64,000 nt of DNA from Oryza sativa Japonica Group (GCF_034140825.1 NC_089046.1:24040501-24104500); one strand, 5' to 3'; positions 11,514-24,900 are shown, counted from the first letter of the stretch. The notes: generated from the sequence alone by a model not told the origin. Numbers and translations: made by a program.

Positions 11514-14500
11514 TGTCACGCCCAGAAATTCTCGAACCAGAATTTCTAAGCTGAATGTGCATTAAATCCCTGTCCAGGACCAGCCAGGGTACACAAACGA
11601 CAATTGTTGACATACAGATCCACGTCTTACAAAAATAGAAAAGATTACAAATGCAGCGGAAAAGATTAAAGCGAGCTAAACCGGGAAGCTTGACTTCAGC
11701 AGCGAGCGGCTCCACTCCACAGGCAATCCTTGACGGCAGCGACGAAACCAACTTGACAAAACAGCTCCAACTAGGAAGATCTTCAGCTCTGGTGTGGGGG
11801 AAAAGAGAGCAAGACTGAGTACTACCCACTGTACTCAGCAAGTCATACCGGAAGAGGAGGTATGATGCAGGATGTAACCAAAGGAGGCTAGAGGTTCTTT
11901 TGCATAAAGCTAGCATTTAAAAACGGTAGTTGAAGGCAGTAAAACAGTTGTAGTAATTAATCAATATTAACCAAACACTGTCCAACGCTACACCACGTTG
12001 CAACAGGCCCAACCAACCACCTGAACTACACCAGTTCATTAAGCTAAACTAGGGGTGAGACTAATCACGGTGAATCTGGTTGATCGCCCATAACCGCGGG
12101 CACGGCTATTCGAATAGTTTTACTCTGGCCAGAGGTGTACAACTGTACCCACAAGACACGATTCCACACATGTCGCCATGCCCCGAAGTATCACCATGAT
12201 ACTGCAAAGGGGGAAATCGTGACAAGACCCTCCACATAACCCTCCCCTAACCATCCACACCACGCTAAGGTTTCACCCCCACCCCTCAAAAGGCAGTGGG
12301 CGGTCCCCTCTTGCGCCGCGGTGAATCCGGCAGCTGGACAACCGGACACCCCGGCCGACCCAACTCCATCACGCCCACCCTCGCCACCGGTGCCTAGGAA
12401 AGGGTCGAGCTATACTTCAGATCAAGCAGTTACCCACTCCCGCTTGTGGTAAGCACGGTAAGTCTCCCAGGGTTTCCCGTGAACCGGTCCTTAACTGCCA
12501 TGGGTGCGACCAGCAAAACCATACACCCACAGCCCACCATTCAGTGTATTTTAATTAACTCACACCATTGCGGTGGCACCAATCTAAAGCTATGCCAATA
12601 GACAAAGTCTATGTAATAATGTGATCCCCATTTGTGTACTAGTTGAACTAAGCATGGCTAAGCATTTCCTAAACCAACATCTAGTCATTTTGATACCCAG
12701 GTTATCAATGGCATATGGTAAACAATAAATGGCTGAGTAATAGGACCCATCCCACATGATATTGTAAAAGAATGCAACATTTAATAGAAATGCGGGATAT
12801 TTGTAAATTGGGTACAATATGATCAAACGTATTGCATGACTTGCCTTGCTCTCGCACTGATGAGACCTCAGCAACGTCTTCGAGAAACCGCGGATCGACG
12901 AAACGGCCGAAATCTACGCGACAAACAAAGCACACAAGCAAAACATGCTATAAGACTACTGAAACAGGAAACAAAACCATTTTTAATGGATTCTTTGCAT
13001 TTTTCTTGATTTACTGAGACTTGAATGGACTTAAACGGAGCTCGGATGAATTACTTATAAATTTTAGAAGATAAACTGTGTTTTTACTAATAAAGAAAAG
13101 TCCTTAATCACTTTATTGCGCAATAAAGCCCAGGGCTGACGTCATCCAGGGGGGGCGGCTGCGCCGACAGGCGGGCCCCACTGGCAGCGGCACAAGGGGA
13201 GAGGGAGGGGGCGGCTGGCATGTGGGCCCCACTGGGCAGCGGCACAGGGCGGGAGAGGGAGGCGCCAGCCGGGCTCGGCTCGGCCTCAAAGCCGACCGGC
13301 GGCCAAGGCGAGGCGGCGGCGAGGCACGGCCACCGACGGCGGTGACCGGCGGTGCGGGAAGCGGCGGCGACGGCCGAAAGGCGGCGGCAGCGGCTGAAGG
13401 CGACGGCACACGCGCGAAGGCCGGCGGCGCACACGGGAAAGGGGGAAAAAGGAAGGGGGAGAGGGGATTCCTCACCGATGAGCACGACGGCCGGCGCGAA
13501 GGAAGAAAGCGGCGGCGACGACCGGCGATGCCGAGGTGCGGATGGGCGGCGGCGGCACGCTAGGAGAAAACAAAGAGGGGTTAGGGGTAGGGAGAGCGAC
13601 CACGGCGGCTAGAGCAGCCGGCCGGAGTTGGGTGGAAATGGAGAGCTCACCGGCGTGCGAGGGAAACGGCGCTTCGGCGACGATTGGCGGCAACCGAATG
13701 GTGGCCGAGGTGCGGGCGGGCTCGGTGAGCGCGACGGCGGCGACTGCGCGGCACGGCGGTGGCTATAGAGGCGGCGGCGCGTGGCCGGAGACGGCGGTAG
13801 GCGGCGGCGCAAGGGGCGAGCGGCGCGGCGACGATAGGAAGCACGGGAGGGCGCGGCGAGTGCGAAAAACAAGAGAGGAAGACGCGGGGAGCGATTTATA
13901 GGTGCGGGAGGGGGCGGACGTGGCCGGGGAGGTGGCCGATTTGGCCGGCGACGTGGGGAGGAGAGAGAGTGAGAGAGGTGGATTCGAAATCGAATCCCGC
14001 CCTCTCGAGCGCGCGCGCGGGCCGGGAGATGCGGGGGAATCGGCGGCGACGTGGGCGCGAGGTGCGGGCGCGGAGTGGAGGCGCGACGTGGAGCGGAGAA
14101 GGCGGCGGCGCGGCGGATTCGGCGGCGGCATGGGCGGTTGGAGCTTCGGCTCCAGCGGCCGGAGGTGGGAGACGACCGACAGGTGGGGCCCACCTGTCGG
14201 CGTCCCGAGAGAGAGGAGGGAGGGGCGGCTTGGGCCGGCCCACAAGGAGGAGGGACCGCGGGAGAGGGATGGACTGGGCCGACGGCCCAAGAAGAGGAAA
14301 AAAAGGAGGAAAAAGGAAAAAGAAAAAGAAGAAAGGATTTTTCCTGGGATTAAAATTGCACTTTGGTGATTTTTAATTGGTTAAAATTATTTCCAAGGCT
14401 CTGAAAATTCCACTAAAAATCCTGTTAACATATTGTGACATGTAGAATCCAAGAAAAATTCCACATGCCGATTCCGATTATTATTTGCATTTATTAACTG

Positions 14501-14595
14501 GGGATTCAGCTCTAGGTTAATTAAGATAATTTCTTCGGACGATTTATTTAGCCAATTTTTAAAGCAAACAAAAGGGGAAACTTCCGGGCGTGACA
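11514..14595. mobile_element. Solo LTR (3.1 kb) of a related gypsy family
   Basis: A 3082-bp insertion in the 3' LTR, flanked by the 5-bp duplication cgacg (11509-11513 and 14596-14600). The empty site is seen in the other LTR. It begins TGTCACGCCC and ends GGGCGTGACA, a TG...CA pair with a 10-bp inverted end, and contains no retroelement coding region. Blocks match the host LTR at lower identity: GTACTCAGCAAG near 11835 with the host near 9255, and CGCCCATAACCG-GGGCACGGCT near 12090 with the host near 9705. It therefore belongs to a sister family with the same long GC-rich LTR design. A solo LTR from recombination is the simplest reading. Confidence 0.85.
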
Positions 14596-15729
14596 CGACG
14601 TGCGGCTACTTCGGAGCTCGGGCGGCGACGGCGGCGAGCACATGGCGAGCAACGGCATCGGTCGGGGCGGCGCCGGCCAACTACGGGAGGTCTACTCGAG
14701 CTAAAACCGAAGTCTAAGGGGGGGGAGACGGAGCGAGGAGGGAGAACGAAGCGAAACATCACCGCGGGAAGGAGAGGCGCTGTGACGAGAGGCCGACGGC
14801 GCGGGAGTGATCTCTCCGGCCTCGGGCCGGGGAAGAGGAAGAAGAGGCGCGGCCGGAGTCCTCTTCGGCGTCCTCGCTCGTGCCGGCTCCTCCGACACGC
14901 GCGGCGACGATTGGAGACGGCGAAAATAGAGACGGCAGTGGAGGAGGCGAAAATGGGGAGGAAAGGAGAAGGGGAGGCCGGGGGTTTAAGGAGGCGGCAA
15001 TGTCGGTTTGGGGAACCGACTTGCGCGGTCAAGAGCGCGAGCTGGCGCTCGGCTAGCGGCCAAAGCGGTGGCAGACGGGATGACGCCGGCGGGAGAGGAA
15101 AAAGGAGGAAGGGGAAAAGGAGGAGGAGAAAGGAATTCTCTCCTTTGCCGATTCGGGAAAAGGAGGGTGGGTGCGGGGCGACGACGCGGCAGAGGGAGGT
15201 GAGGCGCGGCCTCCGGGCCTTGGCGGCTAGCGCGCGGAGTGGCGGGGGCCGGCGATGACGACGGCGGGCGGTTTGGAGCGGAGCGGCGACAGCGGCGACT
15301 GGCGCGGGCAGAGCTGACGGCGGCGGCGACCGGGCGGTCGGCCACTCGGCTTGCGCGGGCGCGAGGCAACGGGCGACGGCGCGCGGGGGGGGGGGGGGGA
15401 AAGGCGGGGCGCGGGCGGCTCACGCGCGCACGCGCGCGGCGCGCGGGCAAAGCGGCGGGATCGGGAGAGAGCGAGGGAGCGCGAGGGAGAGAGCGCCCGG
15501 GGAGGGAGAGAGAGAGAGAGAGAGGGAAATGGGCCGGGGGGGCAAGGTAGACTTTGCGGAGGAATTGATTCGGAAGATTTGGATTCGGAATTTGAACTCG
15601 ACGATACATCGGGGATTGAGATCTTGAGATGGCACGGACACTAGACAACAATCAAAGGAACAAATTTCGCAATTAGGGTTTTTGAGAGATAATTTTCCCG
15701 CTAGGCGCCACGACGGAACGGGCGCTACA

Positions 15730-15743
15730 GACCAACCCCCCTA
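15730..15743 (-). other. Polypurine tract
   Basis: On the minus strand TAGGGGGGTTGGTC directly abuts the 3' LTR, the expected place for the plus-strand primer. It is short and interrupted by pyrimidines, so the assignment rests mainly on position. Confidence 0.65.
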
Positions 15744-15772
15744 ACAAGGATCTCGACCCCGAGATCCAGCAC

Positions 15773-18700
15773 CTAAGGGAGCAGCTCCGGAAACTCGGCG
15801 CGGAGAAGATCTTCTCGTTCCCAGGTTGCCTCATCTTCAGAATGATTGCTCCATTGGACCTTGTAGAACTTGATGGTATTTCTTCGAGTCTGACGTTCTG
15901 CTTCTTCAAGAACCTTGATCGGTCTTTCCTTGTAGGTCAGATTCTTTTCCAGCTCGATGTTACCCAGGGGAACTTGCTCTTCTGGAACTCGAAGACATTT
16001 CTTTAACTGGGATACGTGGAACACGTTGTGCACATCTGCGAGACCTTCAGGTAGCTCAAGCTGATAAGCCACTTCGCCACGTCTGGCGGTTATGAGGTAG
16101 GGGCCGATATAGCGGCGTGCTAACTTGCCGGACATCCCAAACCTTCTCATTCCTCGGAGTGGTGATACCCGTAGGTACACATGATCTCCTTTTTCGAACT
16201 CAAGGTCACGCCTCCGATTGTCAGCGTAATTCTTCTGACGGTTCTGTGCTGTCTTCAAACGTTCTCGTATCAGCTTAACTTGTTCTTCTGCTGACTTGAG
16301 TATGTCAGGACCGAATACCAAGGCTTCGCCCACCTCATTCCAGCACAAGGGAGTGCGGCACCTTCTTCCGAACATTGCCTCATTCGGCGACATCTGAATG
16401 CTGGCCTGATAACTGTTGTTGTATGAGAACTCGGCATACGGCAAACAACGATCCCAAGTGCCTTCGAAATCCAAGGCACATGCTCGCAGCATGTCTTCTA
16501 GGATCTGGTTTACTCTTTCTGTCTGACCATCGGTCTGCGGATGGTAGGCCGTACTAAAATTCAGATCAGTTCCGAGTGCTTCATGCAATTGCTTCCAGAA
16601 CCTTGAGGTGAACTGAGTGCCTCGATCCGACACTATTTTCTTGGGACAGCCAAATCTACATACGACATGAGTCATGTAGAGTTCTGCTAGTTTCTTTCCA
16701 TCATAGGTGGTTTTCACTGGCACGAAATGAGCTGACTTCGTGAGTCGGTCCACGATTACCCAAATGGAGTCATATCCGCTGGGGGTTCTTGGCAAACCGG
16801 TGATGAAATCCATTCCGATCTCTTCCCATTTCCACTCGGGGATCGGTAGGGGTTGTAGCAGTCCAGCTGGCCTATGGTGTTCTGCCTTGACTCTTTGGCA
16901 AATGTCACACAGGGCTACGTATTCTGCGACATCTCGCTTCATTCCAGCCCACCAGAAGTATGCCTTGATATCTTGGTACATCTTCGTACTTCCTGGATGA
17001 ATGGAGTAGGCGGACTCATGAGCTTCCTTTAGGATGAGATCTCTTAACTCCTTCTTGGCCGGTACACAGATGCGTGGACCGCACCAAACTGTGCCCTGAT
17101 CGTCTATGGAGAAGTTGGTGTCTTTCTTCTCCTGTATTCTTTCTATTAACTCTTTTATCCCTTCGTCTTCTTTCTGAGCCTCCCGAATTTGCGATTCTAG
17201 GGTAGGCTGTACTGTCAAGCTGGCAGGGACTCCTGACTGTACCACGGTCAGCCTTAACTTCTCCAATTCTCTGCACAGTTGATCTTGGTCAGGCCGTATT
17301 TGAGCTACATTGCAATAGGCCTTGCGACTTAGCGCATCAGCGACCACGTTGGCTTTACCAGGATGATAGTGGATTCCAAGATCGTAATCCTTGATTAGTT
17401 CCAACCATCTTCTTTGTCTCATGTTTAACTCGGTCTGTGTGAAGATATATTTAAGACTTTTGTGATCGGTGTATACTTCACATCTGTTCCCTATTAAGTA
17501 GTGCCTCCAGATCTTAAGAGCATGAATCACGGCTGCCAACTCGAGATCATGGGTGGGGTAATTGACTTCATGAGGCCTGAGCTGCCTGGATGCATAGGCC
17601 ACAACCTTTCGTTCTTGCATTAGGACACATCTTAAGCCCTGTCTTGATGCATCACAGAAGATCTCGAAATCTTTTCGGATATCTGGCAAGGTGAGAACTG
17701 GGGCAGTGGTCAATCTTTTCTTCATTTCTTGAAAGTTGTCTTCACAGGCTGTGGACCATTGAAATTTCTTTTCCTTCTTTAACAGCTCGGTCATAGGTCT
17801 GGCTAGCTTAGAGAATCCTTCAATGAATCTTCGATAATATCCAGCTAAGCCGAGGAAGCTGCGAATCTCTGACACATTCTTGGGCGGGTTCCAAGCAAGT
17901 ACAGCTTCAACCTTGCTGGGATCTACTTCGACACCGTTGGAGGAGATCACGTGACCAAGAAATGCTACTCGGTCCAACCAGAATTCGCATTTCGAGAATT
18001 TAGCGAATAGTTGATGATCTCTGAGCTTTTCCATTATCAGCCTCAGGTGTTCAGCATGTTCTTCCTCGTTCTTAGAGTATATCAGGATGTCATCGATGAA
18101 TACCACGACAAACTGGTCCAGGTATTCCATAAAGATTTTGTTCATTAAGTTCATGAAGAATGCTGGAGCATTGGTGAGTCCGAAGGACATTACTGTGAAC
18201 TCATATAGACCATAACGCGTCGAGAAAGCGGTCTTCGGAATATCTTCAGATCTGATTTTCAGTTGGTGGTAACCTGACCTCAAGTCAATTTTTGAGAAGA
18301 CTCTTGCTCCTTTAAGTTGATCGAATAAGTCGTCAATCCGAGGCAACGGGTACTTGTTCTTTATAGTTACTTCATTCAGGGCTCTATAGTCAATTACCAT
18401 TCTCTCAGAGCCATCCTTTTTCTTAACCAGAAGCACTGGGGCTCCCCAAGGGGATGAGCTAGGTCGCACATAACCTTTACTTTCCAGTTCTTCGATTTGT
18501 CTTTTAACTTCTGCTAACTCATTAGCGGCCATTCGGTAGGGTCTTTTTGCAATTGGAGCTGTGCCTGGTGCCAGTTCTATGGCGAACTCAATCTCTCGGT
18601 CTGGTGGCATTCTTGTTAATTCTTCCGGAAATACGTCGGGATATTCACAGACTATGGGCACCGACTCCAAGGAGGTGACTTGCAAACAGGTTAGGATAGA

Positions 18701-20491
18701 CCGACTTGCGGTAGGGGTGTTAGGGGTAAAGCGGACTTGCTTTCCTCCAGGTCCTTGCAAGGTGATGGACTTTTCGGCACAATCTATCTGTCCTTTGTGC
18801 TTAGCCAACCAATCCATCCCTAGAATGATGTCCAAGCTTTGCGAGTCTAGGACTATCGGTTTGGCTAGGAAGTCAACTTCCTCAATTCTAAGGTTAACTT
18901 CCGGGCATATTTGAGTTGCCCTTATATTCCTTCCAGGGGAATGTACTATCATTGGTACACGCAAATTTTGGGTTTTCCAACCATTTCTTTTCACAAAAGC
19001 TTGCGATATGAAAGAATGGGAAGCTCCCGAATCAAACAGAACTATTGCGGGTACGGAGTTGACAGAGAACATACCCATCACAACGTCTGGAGCATCCTGA
19101 GCGGTTTCAGCTTGAATGTGATTCACACGTCCTCGACCAAAGTGGTTGGAAGCACGGGAACCTTGTCCACTTGCCTGAGAGTTAGGACGAGACTGAGCTG
19201 CCGCTGGAGTAGGAGTTCTGGCGGTGCTGCCATTAGCATGCCCTGAGTTGGTGTTGGTAGGATTCTGAGGACACTGTCTAGCATAGTGACCCATCTGGTT
19301 GCACCGGAAACACTGAACTGCTGACGGTCCCTGTGGTGACTTGAAGGAGGTAACACTGTTTGGCGCAGTGTTGCCACTAGGGGCATGCTTCTGTGGCTGA
19401 GGTGCCGGACGGTTTATCTGAGGACGAGGGGCGTAGCCTGGCTGGCGGTTAGTCTGAGTGACCGACTGATGGTATTGCATGGGTTGACCGTAGCGAGGGC
19501 GAGGTGCGCCTCGGGAAGAATTTCCCTGATGGTTAGACTTGCGTTTCTTGTATTCTTCGGTGGCCTCTTTTCTGGCATCCTCAAGTAGAAGTGCTTTGTT
19601 GATCATATGTTGAAAAGTGGGGAAGTCATGAGCAAGCAACTGGAGTCTCATTCCAACTGCGATTCCTTTCAAGAATTTCCTGATCTTTTTCTTATCGGTG
19701 TTTACTTCCTCAGGGGCGTACCGAGCCAACTTGTTGAACTGACTTAGGTACTCATTGACACTGCTGTGGCCTTGCTTAAGTCTGTTAAATTCTTCTTTCT
19801 TCATGTCAATAGTGCTTTCAGGCACATGAGCTGCACGGAAGGCAGCAGCAAACTCATCCCAAGCAATGTTAGTGGGTTCAGGATGTGCATTGCAGTAATT
19901 CTCCCACCAATCTGCGGCAGGTCCTCTTAGCTGGTGAGAGGCGTAGAGCGTCTTCTCAACAGGAGTACACTGCACTAAGTTGAGTTTTCTATCAACATCT
20001 TTCAACCAATCGTCAGCCTCGACGGGCTCGACGGTCTGAGAGAACTCTGGCGGTCGAGACCTCAGAAAGTCCGTCAGCTTGGATCTGTTGTTGCCCACGT
20101 GAGGGTGGCCATTTCCATGCGCATTATGCTGAAAGCTGGCTATGGCTGTGGTTAGACCTTGCAAGATTTGTGTCTGAACTGCCATTATGTGTTGCATGTT
20201 GTTTTCCCCATGAGGTGGGGAAGGGAGGCGTTCTTCTCCAGAATTGTGACTGGCAGTGCGGTGAGAGCGGTGAGACTGCTCCAACTCTGCTTCACGGGAA
20301 ACTGTGCGATGCGAACGGCTGCTGCGGCGAGGTTGCTCAACCTCTGCGTTGCGGGAAACAGTACGGTGCGAACGGTTGCTGTGGTGAGAATGCTCATTAG
20401 CTGGTTCGTGATTTGCTTCTGCTTCAACTCTACCATCTTCAAAACCAAAGCGGGCTGGTGCACGAGCTGTACGACGGGGGTGGCTAGCCAT
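15773..20491 (-). CDS. Ty3/gypsy gag-pol polyprotein (1572 codons, open throughout)
   Basis: A single long frame with the domains in gypsy order. Gag comes first, with a basic, His/Ser/Arg-rich N-terminus and a CCHC knuckle [14 protein letters not shown] near residue 392. Then come an aspartic protease with [10 protein letters not shown] near 482, a reverse transcriptase with [10 protein letters not shown] near 797, RNase H ([12 protein letters not shown]) near 945, and an integrase with an HHCC-type zinc region and core from about 1160. The C-terminal tail ends in a short chromodomain-like stretch ([17 protein letters not shown]). The frame stops 43 bp before the LTR. A single gag-pol frame is common in this clade. 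The element looks whole at this level; nothing here shows whether it is expressed. Confidence 0.93.
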   Translation of the reverse strand: MASHPRRTARAPARFGFEDGRVEAEANHEPANEHSHHSNRSHRTVSRNAEVEQPRRSSRSHRTVSREAELEQSHRSHRTASHNSGEERLPSPPHGENNMQHIMAVQTQILQGLTTAIASFQHNAHGNGHPHVGNNRSKLTDFLRSRPPEFSQTVEPVEADDWLKDVDRKLNLVQCTPVEKTLYASHQLRGPAADWWENYCNAHPEPTNIAWDEFAAAFRAAHVPESTIDMKKEEFNRLKQGHSSVNEYLSQFNKLARYAPEEVNTDKKKIRKFLKGIAVGMRLQLLAHDFPTFQHMINKALLLEDARKEATEEYKKRKSNHQGNSSRGAPRPRYGQPMQYHQSVTQTNRQPGYAPRPQINRPAPQPQKHAPSGNTAPNSVTSFKSPQGPSAVQCFRCNQMGHYARQCPQNPTNTNSGHANGSTARTPTPAAAQSRPNSQASGQGSRASNHFGRGRVNHIQAETAQDAPDVVMGMFSVNSVPAIVLFDSGASHSFISQAFVKRNGWKTQNLRVPMIVHSPGRNIRATQICPEVNLRIEEVDFLAKPIVLDSQSLDIILGMDWLAKHKGQIDCAEKSITLQGPGGKQVRFTPNTPTASRSILTCLQVTSLESVPIVCEYPDVFPEELTRMPPDREIEFAIELAPGTAPIAKRPYRMAANELAEVKRQIEELESKGYVRPSSSPWGAPVLLVKKKDGSERMVIDYRALNEVTIKNKYPLPRIDDLFDQLKGARVFSKIDLRSGYHQLKIRSEDIPKTAFSTRYGLYEFTVMSFGLTNAPAFFMNLMNKIFMEYLDQFVVVFIDDILIYSKNEEEHAEHLRLIMEKLRDHQLFAKFSKCEFWLDRVAFLGHVISSNGVEVDPSKVEAVLAWNPPKNVSEIRSFLGLAGYYRRFIEGFSKLARPMTELLKKEKKFQWSTACEDNFQEMKKRLTTAPVLTLPDIRKDFEIFCDASRQGLRCVLMQERKVVAYASRQLRPHEVNYPTHDLELAAVIHALKIWRHYLIGNRCEVYTDHKSLKYIFTQTELNMRQRRWLELIKDYDLGIHYHPGKANVVADALSRKAYCNVAQIRPDQDQLCRELEKLRLTVVQSGVPASLTVQPTLESQIREAQKEDEGIKELIERIQEKKDTNFSIDDQGTVWCGPRICVPAKKELRDLILKEAHESAYSIHPGSTKMYQDIKAYFWWAGMKRDVAEYVALCDICQRVKAEHHRPAGLLQPLPIPEWKWEEIGMDFITGLPRTPSGYDSIWVIVDRLTKSAHFVPVKTTYDGKKLAELYMTHVVCRFGCPKKIVSDRGTQFTSRFWKQLHEALGTDLNFSTAYHPQTDGQTERVNQILEDMLRACALDFEGTWDRCLPYAEFSYNNSYQASIQMSPNEAMFGRRCRTPLCWNEVGEALVFGPDILKSAEEQVKLIRERLKTAQNRQKNYADNRRRDLEFEKGDHVYLRVSPLRGMRRFGMSGKLARRYIGPYLITARRGEVAYQLELPEGLADVHNVFHVSQLKKCLRVPEEQVPLGNIELEKNLTYKERPIKVLEEAERQTRRNTIKFYKVQWSNHSEDEATWEREDLLRAEFPELLP

Positions 20492-20807
20492 CTAAACTCC
20501 CAGAAAAGGGCGGGGTAAGAGTCAGATAAGCACTTAGGAGGGCAAGGAGCAAAGCAAATAGCAACTCAGATAGCACACACTAGGCATAAACTGGATTTTT
20601 CAAATCATAAAAACACCTGATACAACGGGTGTGGACTAGTCACAGAGCTACGCCGAGCTTGACTGTGCGCACACCTCCTAGGAGAACCAGACTACCAAAC
20701 AACACCCACAACAAACACACGCACGCACTACCTCGCCACGACTCCAAAAGAGTTGGCGGCGGAACAAAAGGGCCTAACACACGGACGGCTACTGAAGACT
20801 GCCTCCT

Positions 20808-21731
20808 CTACTCCTCGTCGGCCTGGCTGCCTCCTGTGGTCGGCTCCTCAGTCGAAGAAACGTCGATCGGCTGGCGCGAAGGGACTGGCGGAACCTGTCG
20901 AGGGCCGGCAGCAGCACGGGCTGCTGGCGGTGGGGGAGCTGGGTGGCGGAAACGGAACACGGTGGAAGAACCAACAACACGCTTCCGCGCAGTGCGGATA
21001 AAGCGTGGGCCACGGCGGGAGGAAGCGACTGGAGTGTGTCCGGGGGTGTAGGAAGGGCTAACTGGGTGTGGGTAGGGGGAGTACACTGGTGAGTACGGCG
21101 CACGCGAGCTGGGGGAGCGCGGGCCACTGGGTGTGCGGGCAGAGCCGCGGGAGCTGTGGGAGGACAGGTGGCTGGCGTGGCAGAGACGGCCTGAGTCCCA
21201 AGAGATAGTGTCAACTGAGGTGACACCCTCCTCGGCCAGACGGGCCTCCAAGGCGGCGTAGCGGCGGGCGAGGGAGCGGTAAGCCTCAAGGAGTAGGTCG
21301 TGCTGAGTGGCCTGAGCCTCTGAAAGCTCGACCATGCGAGTCAGCACTGGCTGAGACTCGCTGTACGGACAAGGGTACCTGGCGTCTGAGTGGCCAGAAG
21401 GAAGACGTGGAAGCTGCCGGAAGGCGGAGCCTCCGAGACGGTGGCTGTAGTCGTGGGCCAGGCGGCGAAGCGCAGTCCAGGAGAGGTCCTGGTACGCGAT
21501 CTGGAGAGTGGGCCTGGCCACAGTGAAGTGGTGAGGGCGAAGGCCAACTCCGTGTATACCTCCACGAGGGTAAAGGTACACAGAGAGCTCACAGTGAGGG
21601 GGAACACGGTCCACGGAGTACCCCGTGTACTCGGGACACGAGAAGCCAAGGAAACGGGCGAGGTCACGAAGCTGGGCGACGTGGTGACCCTCACCAAAAC
21701 CGTGGGAACTGAAGCTGGCGTTCACTGCCAT
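20808..21731 (-). CDS. Extra ORF between primer-binding site and gag (307 aa, unknown function)
   Basis: An open frame on the element's sense strand between the primer-binding site and gag. Its N-terminal half of about 130 residues looks globular (LRDLARFLGF, LRPHHFTVARPTLQIAYQDLSW). A likely coiled coil follows at about 134-171 (heptad-like LLLEAYRSLARRYAALEARL). The tail is Ser/Pro/Arg-rich and low in complexity. I recall that some rice gypsy families with long LTRs carry an additional ORF at this site, but I cannot verify the match. The function is unknown; the coiled coil and basic tail would fit a structural or nucleic-acid-associated role, which is inference only. Confidence 0.7.
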   Translation of the reverse strand: MAVNASFSSHGFGEGHHVAQLRDLARFLGFSCPEYTGYSVDRVPPHCELSVYLYPRGGIHGVGLRPHHFTVARPTLQIAYQDLSWTALRRLAHDYSHRLGGSAFRQLPRLPSGHSDARYPCPYSESQPVLTRMVELSEAQATQHDLLLEAYRSLARRYAALEARLAEEGVTSVDTISWDSGRLCHASHLSSHSSRGSARTPSGPRSPSSRAPYSPVYSPYPHPVSPSYTPGHTPVASSRRGPRFIRTARKRVVGSSTVFRFRHPAPPPPAARAAAGPRQVPPVPSRQPIDVSSTEEPTTGGSQADEE

Positions 21732-21891
21732 CTACAATTTTGAAAGAGGGAGAAAGATCAGTAACCATTTTAGAAACAAACTATTGAAAATAAAGAAAAC
21801 AGAAGAAACCCTAGCTTTTCGCAAGTAGTTTTGAATCTAGTATCCTTAGGGTCGTCCTAAGCGTCGGGTTTCGCCCTAGGGCCAAGCCTGT

Positions 21892-21903
21892 GCTCTGATA
21901 CCA
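21892..21903 (-). other. Primer-binding site (initiator tRNA-Met)
   Basis: On the minus strand TGGTATCAGAGC begins 5 bp inside the 5' LTR. This is the common plant Ty3/gypsy site matching the 3' end of initiator methionine tRNA. Confidence 0.88.
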
Positions 21904-21908
21904 TCTCT

Positions 21909-24900
21909 TGTCACGCCCCAAACCAGTTCCGGCCGGAACTAGCCCGTGACGCTCCAAATTAACCTGTTAATCGATACCAATCCCAGGAAACAGTGCTGGT
22001 ATCACAGGGAGACAGAATATCATAGCAACAGAGGTCTCTTTATTATAGAGTAGGAGTACAGTCATGTTGGGCTGCGGACAGATCCCGAGCTCACAACTGC
22101 ATTACAAAAGCGAAACGGAAGCCAGGACTTGGACCAATCATCACAGGCGCGACTTGGGAACTACGCCGAAACCCTAAAACTCATCGTAGCCGGCTTGCTC
22201 CTGGAAGAACTCCTCATCAGCAGGATCTGCTTTATCTTCTTCAGCAACTGGGGGGGATATTTATATAGAGCAAGGGTGAGTACGGGAGTACTCAGCAAGC
22301 CAGGGGAAAATAAGTGTTTAATGCAGGCTTCAAGGAATGGCTGTTGTTTTTGCAATTGATTTTATTTGAACTCTTTTCTAAAAGCAACTAAGTGAGTGCT
22401 TCTCAAACGACACGGATGAGGCAGTGCGTCTCGTCCGGTCGGAGTATGTGCAATGTATCAGTCTTTAGATTTGAACAAGATTGGCACCCGGCCAAAGGCC
22501 TTTTAAACGACCACCCGGGCCAACACCTTTCAAACGGCCACCCGGGCCAACAACTTTTCAAACGGCCACCCGGGCCAACAACTTTTCAAACGGCCACCCG
22601 GGCCTACAACTTTTTAAACGGCCACCCGGGCCTAGCTGATCCCGTCAGCTGCGGATTCTTTTCAAACATCGAACCCGATTTCACAACAGCAATTTCACAA
22701 GCAGTAGTCAAACAAAACTACGCTAGGAATCACCTCACATCCGCCCATGACCGTGGGCACGGCTGTTCGAACAGTTTGTTAACCTCTGCAGAGGGGGTAC
22801 ACTTTACCCACACGACATTACTAACCCGGGTCACCCAGCCCGTGGGGATCAGCCACGTCGGGAGACCTCCAAGCTTTCATGACAAGGCATTTCGAAAGCC
22901 GATGCAGGTTTGCCATATGCCGACGAGAGGGGTCCCAGACCAACAACAGGTTAGGTCCCAGACCATACTGTGCCAGGAAGCCCAGGGGTCCTCCCCGACA
23001 CCACCCCGGCGAATCCACATGTCTCTCGGCATCAAGGCTCCCCTGATAAGCTAGTTACTCAGCCAGGGGTGTCCCATTCCACCCATGTGGTCGTACTGGT
23101 CTTATGTTGGGATGAAATTCCAAGGGATCGGTCCTTACGTGCAAGAGCGGGAAACCGTACACCCGATACGTTTCCCGGTCCGCGGTTTTGGAAATTCATT
23201 TAGTTCGCAAGCACCGACCCAGGCGTCGGGTTTTCCAAGTCTTTTGTAAAGCTCCAGTTTTACCCAAGTTGTACTCAGATTTTAAGTTTGAAGGCTACCG
23301 TCGATACTCGTACAGAGTGCACGAATATCGCGGTACAACTGGGTGGTTACAAGGGACATGGTATAACAATTAACAGAGGGAGGATCAAATGCAATCAATT
23401 AGGTAGGTCCACCAATCTGCCTTGCAGATGGGGCAAAAGATTAAGTGTGATCCTATCAATGCATAATATTTTGCAAGCAACATAATTAAATTTCAAATAT
23501 AGGCTCAAGTTGTTCAAAGGTGGCTTGCCTTGCTCGAGATCTGGAGCTTGATCCTCGAAATCCTCGCACTGCGGGTCTTCGGGCTCCGAAACTACACGCG
23601 AAACGGGACAACTCAACAAACGGCGAGAATAAAGCCCTATTAATGACCCCTAAGCGTGCCATTAGATAGATCTCGAGATTTGGGAAATTTTGGAAGTTGA
23701 ACGGAGTCAAACGGAGTTATGGTTGGAAAGATATTGAATTTCTAAGATTATTGGATTTTTGGTCTAAAGGAAAAAGGATTTAATTAAATCCTTTTTGGAA
23801 AAAGGAAAAGGAAATGATGAAGGGAGGGAATCTAGACTTTCCTCGGGCGGCTAGGGCGCGGCCCAAAGGTATTCGGCTCGGTCCGGCCGAGCTAAACGGG
23901 CCGGACGGCCCAAAGCGGCCCATTTACGCGCGCGCGCGGGAGAGGAGAGAGAGAGAGCCGGTGGACCGGGCTCACCTCGCGCGGCCCCGGGTGGGACCCG
24001 CTTGTCAGCGGCTCGGCCCACCGTGCGGAGGGAGCACGCGGCGCACGCGCGCGGGCGAAAGGGGGAAAGCGGTGCACGCGCGGTTTACGGAGGACTCGGG
24101 TGCGGCGGGCCCACGCGCAGCCTCACGGCTTGTGGTGGAATGCGCGCACGGGGAGGGATCGGCCGGGGTCGGCCCGTCCCGAGCTCAGCCGAGCTGGCGC
24201 CGACGTGGCACCTACGTGGCGGCCACGTGGGCTGGCAGGAGGTAGACGACGACCGGCCGCAAATGAACGGCGGGCGACGGCGGCGAGCGGTAGAGCGGGC
24301 CACGGCGATACCGGCGAAGGCGAGCACGCCGGGCGGTAGTACGGGACGAGAAGAGACGAGCCAACGGCTCGGATTCGCCGGAGGTTGCTTGGCGGCGACG
24401 GATTGCGGCGGCGGCAACCGGCGGCGGGAGAAGAGGGAAACGGCGACGAGGCCACGAGAGGTCGATTTCCGGCGGTGAGAGCATCTACAAGGCCACGGGA
24501 ACTCGATGCTAGGGTTGGATTGGACGGAGCTATGCCGAGCTGGGCTGGCGACGTGCGGCTACTTCGGAGCTCGGGCGGCGACGGCGGCGAGCACATGGCG
24601 AGCAACGGCATCGGTCGGGGCGGCGCCGGCCAACTACGGGAGGTCTACTCGAGCTAAAACCGAAGTCTAAGGGGGGGAGACGGAGCGAGGAGGGAGAACG
24701 AAGCGAAACATCACCGCGGGAAGGAGAGGCGCTGTGACGAGAGGCCGACGGCGCGGGAGTGATCTCTCCGGCCTCGGGCCGGGGAAGAGGAAGAAGAGGC
24801 GCGGCCGGAGTCCTCTTCGGCGTCCTCGCTCGTGCCGGCTCCTCCGACACGCGCGGCGACGATTGGAGACGGCGAAAATAGAGACGGCAGTGGAGGAGGC

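Larger units (their letters stand above)
8869..15729 (-). repeat. LTR (3' in element orientation), split by a solo LTR
   Basis: The partner of 21909-25679: nearly identical over 8869-11513 and 14601-15729. The interruption at 11514-14595 is another element with its own 5-bp duplication. The intact partner LTR shows the empty site, which proves the order of insertion. Confidence 0.93.

Noticed and set aside
11514-14595. Reading the 3.1-kb insertion as a DNA transposon because of its 10-bp inverted ends
   Set aside because: TG...CA ends, a 5-bp duplication and blocks shared with the host LTR fit a solo LTR better; no transposase is seen.
10774-15651. Many open frames of 60-240 codons on both strands in the GC-rich LTR and solo LTR
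   Set aside because: They occur in all frames at once, have Arg/Ala/Gly/Pro-rich translations and no domains, and mirror each other in the two LTRs. They follow from base composition.
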